Of a stretch of DNA of 64,000 bases, positions 12,363 to 27,293 are shown in pieces (the first letter of the stretch is position 1; every line of letters begins with the position of its first letter). The notes under the pieces are model-generated. The model had not been told where the DNA came from. It saw nothing but the letters and a program-made list of their open reading frames with translations, and made no database searches. This stretch comes from Amblyomma americanum. Lineage: Eukaryota > Arthropoda > Arachnida > Ixodida > Ixodidae. The position numbers and the translations under genes are program-made. Location of the stretch: the NCBI RefSeq assembly GCF_052857255.1, contig NC_135498.1, positions 90,962,757-91,026,756 of the forward strand. Reading direction: 5' to 3'.

Positions 12363-12374
12363 TGCTCGCCTATT

Positions 12375-14229
12375 ATCAGCGTTAATTTCGACTGCTCCTT
12401 CACTTTTTGTCCTGCTGCTAGGTTCTCATTAGCTGCGTGTGCGCGCTTGTTTGTTGCCATACTAGCCGCAGTTGAAGTCCTACGGTTTTGACGCTGCCGC
12501 CTTCGGAAAGACGGTGTGGTTCGAGATGAATAGCGCGAAGTAAACGTAGAAATTCTACTCTGTAGAAACGTTTTGAAGTGAGAACTGCTCAGCTGGCATC
12601 GCATGGCAACGATAGGGTGCTACAGCCGCTTTGGTACACTGGTGTGACTTTGCCACTAAGCTCCTCTACACGCCAGAAGGTGTCTTATAACGTCTGTGTG
12701 GGAAGTGTGAGATGTGGCTATCGGATGATCGCTTAGTAGTTCGTACGAATGTGATATATGTTAATTTTTTGCTACCTGCAATGACACTGAATGATTGTGC
12801 CTTGGGTTCACTGTAATTAGTACAATACTGCATGAGAACTATTTGTGTTCATTGTGAAGAAACGCTATAATCGCCGTGCCTTTGGCAGTGGTTTGAGGTA
12901 TGAAGATTCTCATATCTCTCTAAATATTGGCCACTGCTTTCATAATAGAGACGTGTCTAGCCCTGTCCCTTGCAAATACGAAGCGAATGCTGCCTGGAAC
13001 GTTAGCGCAACTTACACGTCACTGAGTTATAAAAACGTTGACTGAAGATTGTTTTGTGCTCATTGAGCTTTTCATATGTTACGATGATGTGATACCACCA
13101 TCTTATTGTCATACATAACACTAGAGAGTGCTGTGTGTCACATGTAATGGTGTTTGCAAAATTCCCTTGGAAAAATATCGCATGCCTACATGTTATTTCT
13201 ATTTGTGTTAGGGACAGAGCAGTCTTCAATGAGGCAAGTACTTGTTCTCAAATCTTCCGGGGTTATCTCCTGGAGCTAGTGTTTCCTTGAACGTTTCCTG
13301 CGACTGCATTTGTTTATTCGCCGGTGCCTTCCTTTGCTTTCTGATTCTATGAGCGCTTGATTTCGTTTCATCTGGTCTGCATAGCTTTTGCCTGTATTGA
13401 CGAATATATCTGTCGTTCATGTGTTCTAAAAGGCAGCCCTAATTTCACCGCAAGAAGAAGCGCAATTTACAGCGTGCAACTAGCTAATTCTATGCTCGTG
13501 CTGAGTTAAAACTTCTCTCGTGTTCACAAACCGTTTGTTGTGCAACTATTCCGAGTCGTGTGTTTTGTGGTTTCCAAACAATAAATCATTACTTTAGTTA
13601 AAAATTTATACTATTCTCTCTTTTTTTTTCAGCTAAGCTCAATCGGCGCAACTCTGTAAAGCCAATTGGTAGCAAACTCGTGTGCTCAAGCACGGTTCTT
13701 AGACAAGAAGCTATAACTGCAATTCTGGTGCATAAAGACAAATACTTGAGCCTGTTGTTACGTTAACACCCTGAACTTCAGTGCGACACACAAGGCACAA
13801 AAGAAAGGAGAAGACACAACGAGCACGATCTTCTTAAGATAGCGTCGGGAGTCTCCGCTCATAGTATCATCTTTCTTCGTCTTCGTCTTCGTCTCGTGCG
13901 CCGGGTTGAACGTCGAAACGTTCGAGGAATTGACTCTTCCGCCAAAAATCACATGATTATTACTTCACCTTGTTTTTTCAATTATGACGTCATTATTTTG
14001 TAAGAAGGCGCTCGCTCCGCACCATAAGTAACATTATTTTGACCGTATGAACTTCTATGGAAGCTACGTTACCACTCTACATCTGCACTGTCGAAGGCGG
14101 ATCTACGCAAGCACTCTTACAATGCTGTTAAATTTGGAACTAGAACTGACCTGATGAAAAAATGTAGTGCTTTCTACACCGGCAGATATTTGGCGCAGCC
14201 GTTCTCTCGCATCCGAGCAGCAGAATTGG
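12375..14229. other. Intron sequence with one GA-rich imperfect palindrome
   Basis: No gene recognised. At about 13775-13900, a purine-rich AGAAAGGAGAAGACACAACGAGCACG faces the complementary TTTCTTCGTCTTCGTCTTCGTCTCGTGC, separated by about 50 bases. It could be a degenerate relative of the hairpin elements, but I see neither the tail motif nor a target duplication, so I do not call it. Confidence 0.35.
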
Positions 14230-14460
14230 GCAGCCTCATGAGGTTTCAACCTCATGAGGTCGACCTCAACCGAAAAATGACCTCAGCCACACGTCGTGAG
14301 GTGAGGTTGAGGTGAGGTCGGTGACGGCTCGAAATTTTGTGAGTGAGGTCAGCAAATCAGACCTCAACCCCACGAGTGAGTTTTGGGTTGAGAGAGGTCG
14401 CCATACAGTGGGGTCGAAATTTTGAGGTCGAGACTTTTGGCAATTGCAGGTCTTACTCTG
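14230..14460. repeat. GAGGT-rich repeat, copy 1
   Basis: The block is dominated by variants of TGAGGTGAGGTTGAGG and its complement (CCTCAACC) on both strands, so it can fold on itself. A related block lies at 28015-28185. Both contain the GAGGT/GACCTC motif and a nearby GAGCAG, which suggests one dispersed repeat family. Confidence 0.6.
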
Positions 14461-15470
14461 ATGAGTGTCGCTTACAAAGCGGAGTTGCAGCGAATCACCG
14501 CAGTGTTCATGCAATGACGCTTGGTGTTCGGTTTGCCCTGTTTGGACAACCGGATGCCACAGTACCCTTTCAGCTTTTGGTGCTGCGCCGTTACGTTCGT
14601 TCAGCCCAAGCCTACAGGAAGACGCACCCCTCTGGTCTTCCCGGAAGGAGTGTTACTGTCACAGCACGCCGCTCCCTCTCTCCCTTGCCCCGCTGACGTA
14701 GCACCCGGCTGCCTTCCGGTCGGCTCAAACTCCCGGGAGCGCGCAAAGAACGTAGCTCACGTTGACCCGCGGTAGCTTTGTTTGATGCCGCAAACAAATA
14801 AGTTCAGTCCAACGAGCACACAATAAATTCGTCGCAGCGCAGATGGCCCCAAGCAAGACTGCTTCATGTTCATGCTTGTTGCCGGCGCTGACGTCATGGC
14901 TCTTGCCTTGAAGTCGAATTAATGAGATCCCGCTGTACATTACAAGCTGTCTTAACAGAAACTGGAGGGGTCAGCACAGGCGAGAAAATGTGATTCAGGT
15001 GGTTCCTAACAAGGACACCTGCTGATTTGATTAAAAAAGCACGAAGCCAAAAAAACCTGTACACCGTCGAAGCTTTTCATCGGTGACTTTCCCTTTTAAA
15101 TCTCACACTAATTCTGTATATTCCCGTTCCGTAATGCAAGCAGATGTCCATATAATTTCAATATTTTATCCTTTCGAATAACCTCTCTTTTGTTCTCCGG
15201 TTCCCTGTTCCTTCTCAGAAATCGACATATGATGTCAGAATACCGCAGCACGGGGCGAGCGTACCAGCATCGCGGTGTTACAGCCGTAAAATATGCAAAC
15301 TATAATGAATGTACGGCGATGTGGTAGCGGATTCCATTCCCTTTATTTTAAATGAAGATGTGCGGATGCAACTGATTACTAGCTCTCGCTGTGCTGCGGA
15401 GTCACTGTTCCAAACCTTCTGATATGACGTTTAATGGGGCACACTGTTGTTCCCTTTTGTTTTCACGCGA
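14461..15470. other. Unassigned, moderately GC-rich intron sequence
   Basis: Several short overlapping frames occur between 14465 and 14800, but none resembles a known protein. Nothing else recognised. Confidence 0.35.
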
Positions 15471-15790
15471 CAGCGTTAAGGGTCCTCGTGTCGCTGAAAA
15501 GCCGGTGTCGTCGGCCTCGGCGCCGTTCGCCGTGAGCGAAAAATCCCTCCTCTCCCTCCTCCTCTCCCTCCTCCTCCTCCTACTCGCAATGTACGCCACT
15601 GCCCCAACAGATGGCGCGCGACTGCAGCGCCTCCTAAAACCCCTTGATAATTTGAAAGCAGCGACACTCTCCTCCGCGCCGCGCTTTCCTCCTCGATTAT
15701 CCTCGCGCGGCGGCTGTGAGCTCTGCGCACGACACGCTTTTTCTCCTTGGCGCCCGCCGGCCGACCGCAGCAGTGAGCGAAGCGCGTATT
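15470..15790 (+). repeat. Fragment related to the 29.9-31.06 kb TIR element
   Basis: The run from GCGTTAAGGGTCC through GTGTCGTCGGC, GTGAGCGAAAAAT, CGCAATGTACGCCACTGCCCCAA and GGCGCGCGAC matches the interior of the element at 30525-30650. An expanded CTC-rich stretch is inserted. The terminal inverted repeats are absent. GC-rich open frames here are a composition effect. Confidence 0.6.
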
Positions 15791-16159
15791 TTTGGCCTAG
15801 CTCTGTGCTCCAGGAGCGCACAAAATCTTTGAAAAATTGCAAGAAAAACATTGAGAATGCCGAAAGTAACGTTCATGAAGAAAATGGTTTTGTTCTTAGA
15901 ACTGTGTGAATGGGAAATACTGACGTATACAAAGCCATCAGGCGAGCTCGGTACTGCAGACATTTAAGTCACATGATATGGTGTTTTAGTTTGTGCTCCT
16001 ATTTTGTACTGCCTCTGACTTTGTGTTTATTTTTTTAGAGCGTGAACTCTGTCGATGCAGTAAAACTTCGGAAAACGACCCGGGCTGGTGCTCTGAACTT
16101 CAAGATCAGAGGTCAAAGCGGGACTTAGTCTGTTTCGCTACTGTCAAGCTATGAGTCTA
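15791..16159. other. No feature recognised
   Basis: Unique-looking AT-rich sequence between the GC-rich repeat fragment and the 120-bp tandem array. Confidence 0.35.
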
Positions 16160-16840
16160 GGCATAGTATATATCAAGTGGTAAACCGTGAGTATTGATCA
16201 CTGGTTAATTATATACTTATTATGGCTAATTACTGGAAGCCAAATTAATTGATATTTAGTAAATTGCAATTACAACCCAAATTTGCGCTGCAGCATCGAG
16301 TCATATACAGTTGGAAAACTTAGGCCAACTGTAATGGCACCGTGCTAGTCAGCGATCCACATTAATCTGCGTTAACTAGTTAATTTGCAACAAAACCAAA
16401 CAATGAGCTAGACGATGAAGTCGTATACCTTGCGACAGGAACAGCGCAGCACAAGACAAAGAAGGGACAGGAGAGACACGACGCTTTGTCTCGTGCTGCG
16501 CTCTTCCTGCCGTAAAACCATGCACCAACCAGCCCAACTTTCCACCTTGCTAAAGTCATATACCGTTGAAAAGCTTAGGATGAATGCAAATGCTCTGAAT
16601 TAGTTTGCGATACCTATTAATTAGCGTTATTGAGCTATATGCAAACAAAACCACCCTTTGCATTGTAGTATCGAGCCATATACCTTTCGAAAGCTTAGGT
16701 TCAGTGCAAATGAGGTGTGCTAGTTATCGGCCCAAATTAATTAGTGCTGAATATTTAACTGCAGTTAAATCCTAAATTTGCACTATAGATGAAAAACTAA
16801 GGGCAAGCGTAAACGCGTTATGCTAGCTGGCCAAACTTAA
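16160..16840 (+). repeat. Tandem array, period about 120 bp
   Basis: A diverged unit recurs, recognised by [CT]ATATACC or similar, then G.TGGAAAACTTAGG...TGCAA, then TTAATT, then GCA.TGTAG.ATCGAG. Anchor copies are at about 16302, 16421/16556 and 16676, with weaker flanking units. Spacing is 119-120 bases once the hairpin insertion at 16430-16553 and its duplicated target are subtracted. Confidence 0.65.
16430..16553 (+). mobile_element. Hairpin insertion element (124 bp) with 11-bp TSD
   Basis: Stem arms are AGGAACAGCGCAGCACAAGAC and its near-complement TCTCGTGCTGCGCTCTTCCT. The tail ATGCACCAACCAGCCCAACTTTCCACC...CTAA follows. Flanks are AGTCGTATACC (16419-16429) and AGTCATATACC (16554-16564), an 11-bp target duplication with one mismatch. 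Removing the insert and one flank restores a regular 120-bp unit of the surrounding array. Noncoding. Confidence 0.8.
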
Positions 16841-17703
16841 AGAAAAACCTCATAAAAACAGAGCTAACATTCTAACTAGGCTTAACACGAACTGCTTCGA
16901 AATGTTTTTCTTTGCTTTTGCATTTAATTGCGCACTTTCAATGCGATCAAGGAGCGCGGAAAACCATTCATCGAACATTATTAGGCACTGGTGCCAAGGA
17001 AGCGTAAGAGTATACTTGGTATACCTATGAGAGAACACATTGTTATCTCTAGGCAAGATGAATGCCTCTCGATAATGTAATATTATAATTGACACTGAAA
17101 TTTCGTTCCAATATGTAGTAGGGGATCTAAAGCTGGTATTTTGATTAGGCATCATCTAAAATGTATCATTAAAGAAAATGAGAGCATGGTCAGCAGGATG
17201 ATTTATTTTCGCGCACGCAAAAGAACCTTGATTGACAAGATACGCGTAAAAGACGGCAGTATCACAAAATATTCAGCATCCACGCTAGTGTAGATATATG
17301 TGCTATGCAGCATTGATGACAGTTGAGAAAAACATAATCAAGGAAATACAACAGTGGTGTATATCATAGCCCAAATCAACATCACTTTGTACATCTATGC
17401 AGCAGTTTCATGCAAGCGAAAGTTAATTGACAATGGGATCTTAGGCTAAAAGACTGTCTGTTAAAAATTGCCTATTTGTTGTTATAAATACGGCGCTACA
17501 GGTGCAAGAACTAGCACGCTTTGAGCCCAGTCGCCATTTCCAGAGAAGATGCAATGCGCGGATGCTTTGGAGATTCGTTCCGTTCTGGCCTCGCATGCAA
17601 AATAACCTAAAAACGAAGCAGCAAACTACCCTCGAATGATGCCTTCCAAACAACGGTGTCAACCACTTTTTAGGACGTCGTGGTTAATCCTTAAAATGAG
17701 TTG
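16841..17703. other. AT-rich intron sequence, nothing recognised
   Basis: No coding or structural feature that I can support. Confidence 0.35.
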
Positions 17704-17785
17704 CCGGGCGAGTTGGTATTCCATGCTTACATTCACAGCGCAAAGACGAACACGGACACGAGGGGAGACACCACAAAGTACCGAC
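17704..17785. mobile_element. Partial copy of the hairpin element (one arm)
   Basis: CCGGGCGAGTTGGTATTCCATG is the reverse-complement form of the family tail (compare AGCTGGGCGAGTCGGTACATG at 34.4 kb). It is followed by the purine-rich arm CAGCGCAAAGACGAACACGG. I see no returning arm and no flanking duplication, so it is incomplete or degraded. Confidence 0.45.
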
Positions 17786-20123
<2,338 letters not shown>

Positions 20124-20125
20124 CT

Positions 20126-21285
20126 GGTCCACACGGGACGGAGAGGCAAAGAGATACCGTATGGCTCAGTTTAAACAAACAGGTATATTCAATAATTACA
20201 CATGGTTAAGGTTATACATCAGAGGCTGGGGCGTCCGAGCTTACGTGCCGACGACTTCATGGGGGCGATGGAGTGGCTCCGGAGTTGGGCTCGAGCGGTT
20301 GCTGGCAGAAGCTGCACGCCGTCGGGCTTCGGCACTGAAGGCTCTCTTGGCGAACGGTGTCGTCCTCAGCGTGTATGCAGTAGAATTTCAATAGTCGTCC
20401 GTTTCTTCGAGGATGGTTCACAAACCCTTCCTCTAGTGTCGTTCGGCTTGGAAGATGAACAGGAGGCGAGCTTGTAGATGATGACAGCAGAGCATAATTT
20501 TACAACATACATATACAGAGAGTTAAACTGGAAAAAGCAGAACTGAATTTACAAAAGAACAAACTTTGCACTACTTTACTCATCGACCGGGCAGGTTAGT
20601 GCCTAAGTAGCATCACATTACATGCTAAGCATGGAGCCCCAGCTCAGACTGGACTGCATCCGTTTACATGTGCTTTTAAGCACTTGATTAACAAAGGACT
20701 AAGGGCGGTCATTTTCAGTGGTCCGCCCAAAGCATCAATTCTCCAATCCAAAATAACATGCGAGATGGGGACCACCCCCTGGGTTGGGCTTAGCCTCGAA
20801 CCCAGAGTCTGTTAACAATACAAACTAAATAAACAACAAAAACGCCACCACTCTCTCTCAAGTGAGAGTATACACAGGCTCTCTCTTCGGAGCTAATTCA
20901 CTAGCGCCTGTCTTTCCACATTCTTGGCGAGTACTGCCTGTCCGCCATGACAGGTGTCCGTCACGGCCCTTCTGGGAAGCTGTGGGTGCCTTCCCGGCGA
21001 TAGCCCACGACAAAGGGGGGGGGAGGGAAAGAATGTTGTCTTCGCGGTAACGCATAGCGTCGGCTGTGGTACGGCGCGCTCTGGCCCGCTGACAGCTCCC
21101 TTGTCCTGGAATGTGCCCGGAAATTGGGGAGGATAAAGCCTGTTTCCCCGGGGCGGCGGCGGGTCCGGTTTTTCTGGTCGTCACTCAAAGAGCATGGCTG
21201 GGTAATTGATGATGCCGCTGTCACGGGTCTCCGTCTACGCCGCGCCGTCGAACGTGGATCCTCGTAGCACACACGGAATGTCACA
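20126..21285 (-). repeat. Inverted third LTR copy (1160 bp, 3' end clipped)
   Basis: The reverse complement of the LTR from TGTGACATTCC (21285 side) to GTGTGGACC (20126 side). The last 24 or so bases of the LTR are absent. It sits head-to-head with the 5' LTR across a 25-base spacer (20101-20125), giving a palindrome of about 2.3 kb. It shares the two diagnostic bases of the 3' LTR and has one private change (ACC for ATC near 20350). Confidence 0.9.
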
Positions 21286-21577
21286 CTCGCTCACCCTCCA
21301 GAAGAATGTTCTCCGAACATTGGAGTCCACGCAGCTCCCCTTATCTTTCTGAATCGCCTCGCACAGTGCGTCCGACAAAACACTTTTCGCTGCACTCAAC
21401 ACCACTGCACAACACCATATGCCTCCGCTGTCAATACTGGCGTCTCCAGGGGCAGCACTGATCTTTTTTTTACAGATAAACATGAAACTCAGCACCCAAG
21501 CCTCTCCTTTCTAGTCCAAACTGGACGAAATAAATTTACCACAGTTACAAAGGAGCTCCCACTTCTAGCACGATCAC
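21286..21577 (-). repeat. Inverted copy of the 3' internal flank
   Basis: Reverse complement of 23875-24166, with a single substitution noticed (GATAAGG for GACAAGG). It continues the inverted LTR outward past the LTR boundary into the element's 3' internal region. It stops at GTGATC, directly against the pol coding sequence, where CAC overlaps. Confidence 0.9.
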
Positions 21578-23672
21578 CGCCTTAACAGCCAAAAATGTCG
21601 CCTTTCGCTGGGACGAAAACGCGGAGAATGCCTTTGGGGCCCTGAAAAGGAAGCTAATGAGTGCACCGCTGTTGCGCCACCCGGATTTTAATTTGCCCTT
21701 CGTTATAGCCACAGATGCGTCAAAGTTCGCAGTTGGTGCCGTGCTCTCTCAGGTTATCGAGGGCAAAGAACATCCCGTTGCTTTTGCTAGCCGACAGCTG
21801 AGCCCCACAGAGCAAAAGTACGGAGCTACGGAAAGGGAGTGCCTCGCCGTTGTCTGGGCAGTAAAGCACTTCAGATGCTACCTTTACGGCCGCAAATTCA
21901 AGCTAGTCACAGACTGCCGTCCTCTGAAATGGGTGATGAGTGTCAGGGACCCTAGCTCGCGACTCGCTAGATGGAATCTACACCTGCAGGAATACTGCTT
22001 TGAAGTTGAGCACAAGTCAGGAAAGACGCATCTGAATGCTGATGCACTCAGCCGCACAGCTGCCGTGGCAGCTATAGATGAGTTTGTCCCCGTAGTCGAC
22101 CCCGCCGAATTACGCACAGAGCAGTGCAAAGATCCGGACCTGAAGCGAATAATCGAAAGCTTAGAGGACGCACCGTCTCACCCCGAACAGCTAGGTTATT
22201 TCATTGGCAAAGACGGCACCCTGTGTCGGCGCACGAGGCCAACCAGGAAAGGGAGACCAGAGAAAACCGCTTGGGAGAGAGTCGTCATACCTCGGTCGTG
22301 GACAGAAAGTGTTCTTCGCGCGTTTCACGATGCGCCATGCGCCTGTCATTTTGGCGTAGCGAAGACACGCAGGCGTGTGGAGCGTTTGTACTTTTGGAGT
22401 GGCATGCGACAGGATGTTAGAGACTACTGTGCGAAGTGTCATTCCTGTCTCGAAAGAAAAACACCCAAGGGACGAAGACCAGCTCCAATTCAGCCGTTCC
22501 CTGAGGTTTCGGCTCCCTTCGAGCGGACAGGTATGGACATAATGGGCCCATTGCCCACGACCACTTCCGGAAACAAGTACATTTTAGTATTTGTCGACCA
22601 CCTTTCAAAATACGCGGAAGCGGTAGCACTCCCAGATCAGAAGGCAGACACGGTTGCAAGAGCATTTGTCGAACAGATCGTGCTCCGACATGGACCCCCG
22701 AGGCAACTCTTGACAGATCGGGGAACGAACTTCGTGTCGCAGCTAATGAGGAGAGTTTGCGAGCTGCTTAAGATCGCTAAGAAGCAGACAACACCGTACC
22801 ATCCGGCTTGCAACGGCGCGGTGGAGCGACTGAACCAAACCGTGGCCGGGTTCCTGTCGCATTTTGTTTCGCGCGACCAGCGGGACTGGGACTTGTGGCT
22901 CCCGTATGCAATGTTTGCCTACAATTCCGCAGCACACGAGAGCACGGGCGAATCGCCATTCCTTCTTCTCTACGGCCGAGACCCGGACCAGCCTAGTGAA
23001 GTGCCAGAGGGCCCCCGTCGTGTCCCATACGCTTCACTGGACGACTATAAGGTGGAGCTAGAATCGCGCTTGCAAGTGGCGAGGGACATCGCAAAGGAGG
23101 CCTTAAAGAAAGCGGCGAAGCGCAGGAAGGAGGTGCACGATCGCAGTGCTAGAGACGCGCCGTTTAATGTGGGGGACAGCGTGTACATTGAAAACTGCCA
23201 AAGGCAGATTGGGCTAGCTCGTAAGTTCCAGACGAAGTGGAGAGGACCGTGCGAGGTTGTCGAGAAGCTTTCTCCGGTAAACTTCAGAGTCCGAGATGTG
23301 AACCGGCGCTTGATAAGGATACACGCAAATCGCCTCAAGTCGGCACCGGTTCAGTATTCACGAAATGAGGGAAGGGAAAGCGCGGATTTTGATGGGGACA
23401 GAAGTGAAGCGGAGCGCGCAGATAGTTCGCAAGAAACGCCCTCTCCTGCATCTGTTCGGCAGGCGCCAGAGGTGACGGCCAGAATGCCACCGGATTTACT
23501 TCATGCATTGCTAGAAGAAGAAGCGCGCGAAGTTGCCGCGCAGATAACGCCAGGAGAGGCTCCTGCCACGAGCCCTCGCGAGTCCCAAAGCAGACAAAGG
23601 GGCACAGACTTACTTAGTATGACTCATGAAGGCGGATATCCGCTGCGAAATCGGAAAGCTAAGTCGGACTAA
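21576..23672 (+). CDS. Ty3/gypsy pol fragment: RNase H and integrase
   Basis: An uninterrupted frame of about 699 codons. It enters at the inverted-repeat breakpoint and has no authentic start; the first Met is at 21657. Domains in order from that Met: RNase H (FVIATDASKFAVGAVLSQ, TERECLAVVWAVKHF, LVTDCRPLKWV), with acidic catalytic residues present; integrase zinc region (H.{6}H then CAKCHSC); integrase core with all three DDE acids visible (TGMDIMGP, LLTDRGTNF, NGAVERLNQ); then a basic DNA-binding C-terminal part (KFQTKWRGPCEVVEKL) and an acidic, low-complexity tail ending PLRNRKAKSD. No stop or frameshift interrupts these two domains, but reverse transcriptase, protease and gag are lost. 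Upstream codons continue in frame from 21576, confirming truncation within pol rather than a new gene start. Confidence 0.93.
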   Translation, partial: TALTAKNVAFRWDENAENAFGALKRKLMSAPLLRHPDFNLPFVIATDASKFAVGAVLSQVIEGKEHPVAFASRQLSPTEQKYGATERECLAVVWAVKHFRCYLYGRKFKLVTDCRPLKWVMSVRDPSSRLARWNLHLQEYCFEVEHKSGKTHLNADALSRTAAVAAIDEFVPVVDPAELRTEQCKDPDLKRIIESLEDAPSHPEQLGYFIGKDGTLCRRTRPTRKGRPEKTAWERVVIPRSWTESVLRAFHDAPCACHFGVAKTRRRVERLYFWSGMRQDVRDYCAKCHSCLERKTPKGRRPAPIQPFPEVSAPFERTGMDIMGPLPTTTSGNKYILVFVDHLSKYAEAVALPDQKADTVARAFVEQIVLRHGPPRQLLTDRGTNFVSQLMRRVCELLKIAKKQTTPYHPACNGAVERLNQTVAGFLSHFVSRDQRDWDLWLPYAMFAYNSAAHESTGESPFLLLYGRDPDQPSEVPEGPRRVPYASLDDYKVELESRLQVARDIAKEALKKAAKRRKEVHDRSARDAPFNVGDSVYIENCQRQIGLARKFQTKWRGPCEVVEKLSPVNFRVRDVNRRLIRIHANRLKSAPVQYSRNEGRESADFDGDRSEAERADSSQETPSPASVRQAPEVTARMPPDLLHALLEEEAREVAAQITPGEAPATSPRESQSRQRGTDLLSMTHEGGYPLRNRKAKSD

Positions 23673-24166
23673 TGGCGTAAACAGAGCGGAGTTTTGAACT
23701 GGTTAGAATTGTGTAATGCCACAGCTCATAACATTGCTATGTGCTTATGTGTTAAGTTATCGGAGTTGGTAGTTAAACCTTTCTGTCATTAAGTAACACC
23801 TTCACAGGAGAGCATGCAGAGCACATGCAGAACCTGCCCTACTTCCTTTCGTTATCTATATTTTTGTCTGTGCCGTGATCGTGCTAGAAGTGGGAGCTCC
23901 TTTGTAACTGTGGTAAATTTATTTCGTCCAGTTTGGACTAGAAAGGAGAGGCTTGGGTGCTGAGTTTCATGTTTATCTGTAAAAAAAAGATCAGTGCTGC
24001 CCCTGGAGACGCCAGTATTGACAGCGGAGGCATATGGTGTTGTGCAGTGGTGTTGAGTGCAGCGAAAAGTGTTTTGTCGGACGCACTGTGCGAGGCGATT
24101 CAGAAAGACAAGGGGAGCTGCGTGGACTCCAATGTTCGGAGAACATTCTTCTGGAGGGTGAGCGAG
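23673..24166 (+). other. LTR element 3' internal region and polypurine tract
   Basis: Noncoding stretch between the pol stop and the 3' LTR. The purine-rich GGAGGGTGAGCGAG at about 24153-24166 directly precedes the LTR and is the likely plus-strand priming tract. A second purine-rich run (AGAAGTGGGAG, about 23885) lies close to where the inverted arm ends and may be an upstream priming site. Confidence 0.6.
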
Positions 24167-25961
<1,795 letters not shown>

Positions 25962-26216
25962 TGGCACAGAATTAAGCAACGTGTGAACTATTGTTTCGCA
26001 CCGACGTGTAACACAGGATACTCCCGGATCAAGCAAACGGCCAAACTCTCGTTATTCAAAGCACCCGCCGACCCAGAGAGAAGAAGCGTGTGGGAGCGCA
26101 ACCTTTGCAGAGACGACAGGAAACTCACACCTGATTGCGCTGTTTGTGAGTTGTATTTTGAGAAGCATTTTATCATCAATGACTATGTTCCTTATATTAA
26201 CGGCAGGAAGGTGTGA
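25962..26216 (+). pseudogene. THAP domain of a P-element-like transposase relic
   Basis: The frame directly after the GA tract reads NYCFAPTCNTGY...LSLFKAPADPERRSVWERNL...DCAVCELYFEKHF. This is the C2CH THAP zinc finger: the Cys pair, the invariant Trp, then the final C..H pair. Odd: the last ligand position (C-x2-H) reads Tyr (CELY), which should damage zinc binding. No start codon is visible on the left. CTGGCACAG|AA could be a 3' splice site after the dinucleotide tract. The frame stops at 26214 and the related reading continues in the next frame, so there is a frameshift near 26212. Confidence 0.8.
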
Positions 26217-26859
26217 ATTCCAACGCGGGATCCCGAAGCTCACACCTGCTAAAAGAAATGAAAGGAACAGGAAATCTGCAGAGGATGCCGTGCCCAGGAA
26301 AAAGCCACGACTGTCTACTACAGACGAGCCTGATGTCCTGAACGAGCCCACGTCAAGCGAAGGCGTCGTTGTAGCAGTTGCCTCCTTGAAAGAAGCGATA
26401 CTGCCTGATAAGTGCTGGACGGTTCATGAGCTACGTAACGCTGAGGGTGCGTGTTTTACGTCTTGCTCCCTGAACGCCGGCACAGGGGACGTCAGCGTGG
26501 AATAGGCAGTGTTTTTCACTGTAAACAGCATTGATGTTTTGAACTCAAGAACGATTGTGCTCGGGAAGCTTGTAAAAGAGGCGGCAGTAGTTACAATGCG
26601 GTATGTGGAAACAGTTCTGGATCAAGCATGCGCACTGCATTTGTGCAAAGGAGCAGCTCCTCATCCCGATTCCTTGTTGAGCAGCCTGACTACAACCTTA
26701 CAAGACCAAATACAGTTCATGTGTGGGTCTGTTTTCAGCATTAAGTGCCTTGGAAGCGCGAAGAAGGAGGGAACGCCTTGCATCAGCTGCAAGTATTTAA
26801 GAAAGGCCCTTCTCACGCGGCAGTCGCGACTGAACAAGCGTAGGAAACTAACGGCTAAA
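26217..26859 (+). pseudogene. THAP/P-element-like transposase relic, middle part
   Basis: Continues the THAP reading in another frame (RGIPKLTPAKRNERNRKSAED), with a nuclear-localisation-like PRKKPR. It is interrupted by one in-frame TAG at 26503, then runs on through VNSIDVLNSRTIVLGK and CISCKYLRKALLTRQSRLNKRRK. The last part, with CxxC and a basic coiled run, resembles the segment after the THAP domain in tick THAP/P-element proteins. Family knowledge: P-element transposases and THAP9-like relatives. It is broken, so not a functional gene. Confidence 0.6.
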
Positions 26860-27293
26860 GGTGCGTTTATACTCCGACTTCCTCGGCACGCGAGCGAGCG
26901 CCGGCGGGGGTCAGTCACGTCAGGTTGGCGACCCCACGCCAGGCGCGAATTCGGCCCTCCTACAGTCCGGCCGCTCCGACGCCGCTCAGCGGCTGCGCCA
27001 GGAGTAGCGCATGCGCAGACTGCGCAGAATGTACGACGCGCCATCTCTCGTAGGTTCGCGAAGCCATGCCGCCCCGAGGAGCACGTGGAATCGGTCTGGC
27101 CGGGCCGGCGGCGGCTGGCGCACTCGGCACGAAATAAGAGACATACCCCAGGTCTCCGTCAGCGCGGTCACAGTGCGCCGAAGCCGCCGAACGCGTCGGC
27201 GGTCAAGCGCAGTTGGAGTATAGAGGGTCTCGCTTTGGCTGACGTGACGTCGCCGTACCGCGCGCGCGCGTTGTGTCGGAGTATAAACGCGCC
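26860..27293. mobile_element. MITE (434 bp) inserted in the THAP gene
   Basis: Terminal inverted repeats GGTGCGTTTATACTCCGAC and GTCGGAGTATAAACGCGCC match at 18 of 19 positions. The interior is GC-rich and noncoding. The transposase-like reading stops at its left edge (NKRRKLTAK) and resumes at its right edge (AELKLEICERRTKRFL), so the insertion splits a coding sequence. I see no clear target duplication. The left edge also looks like a 5' splice site (AAG|GTGCGT). Confidence 0.72.
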
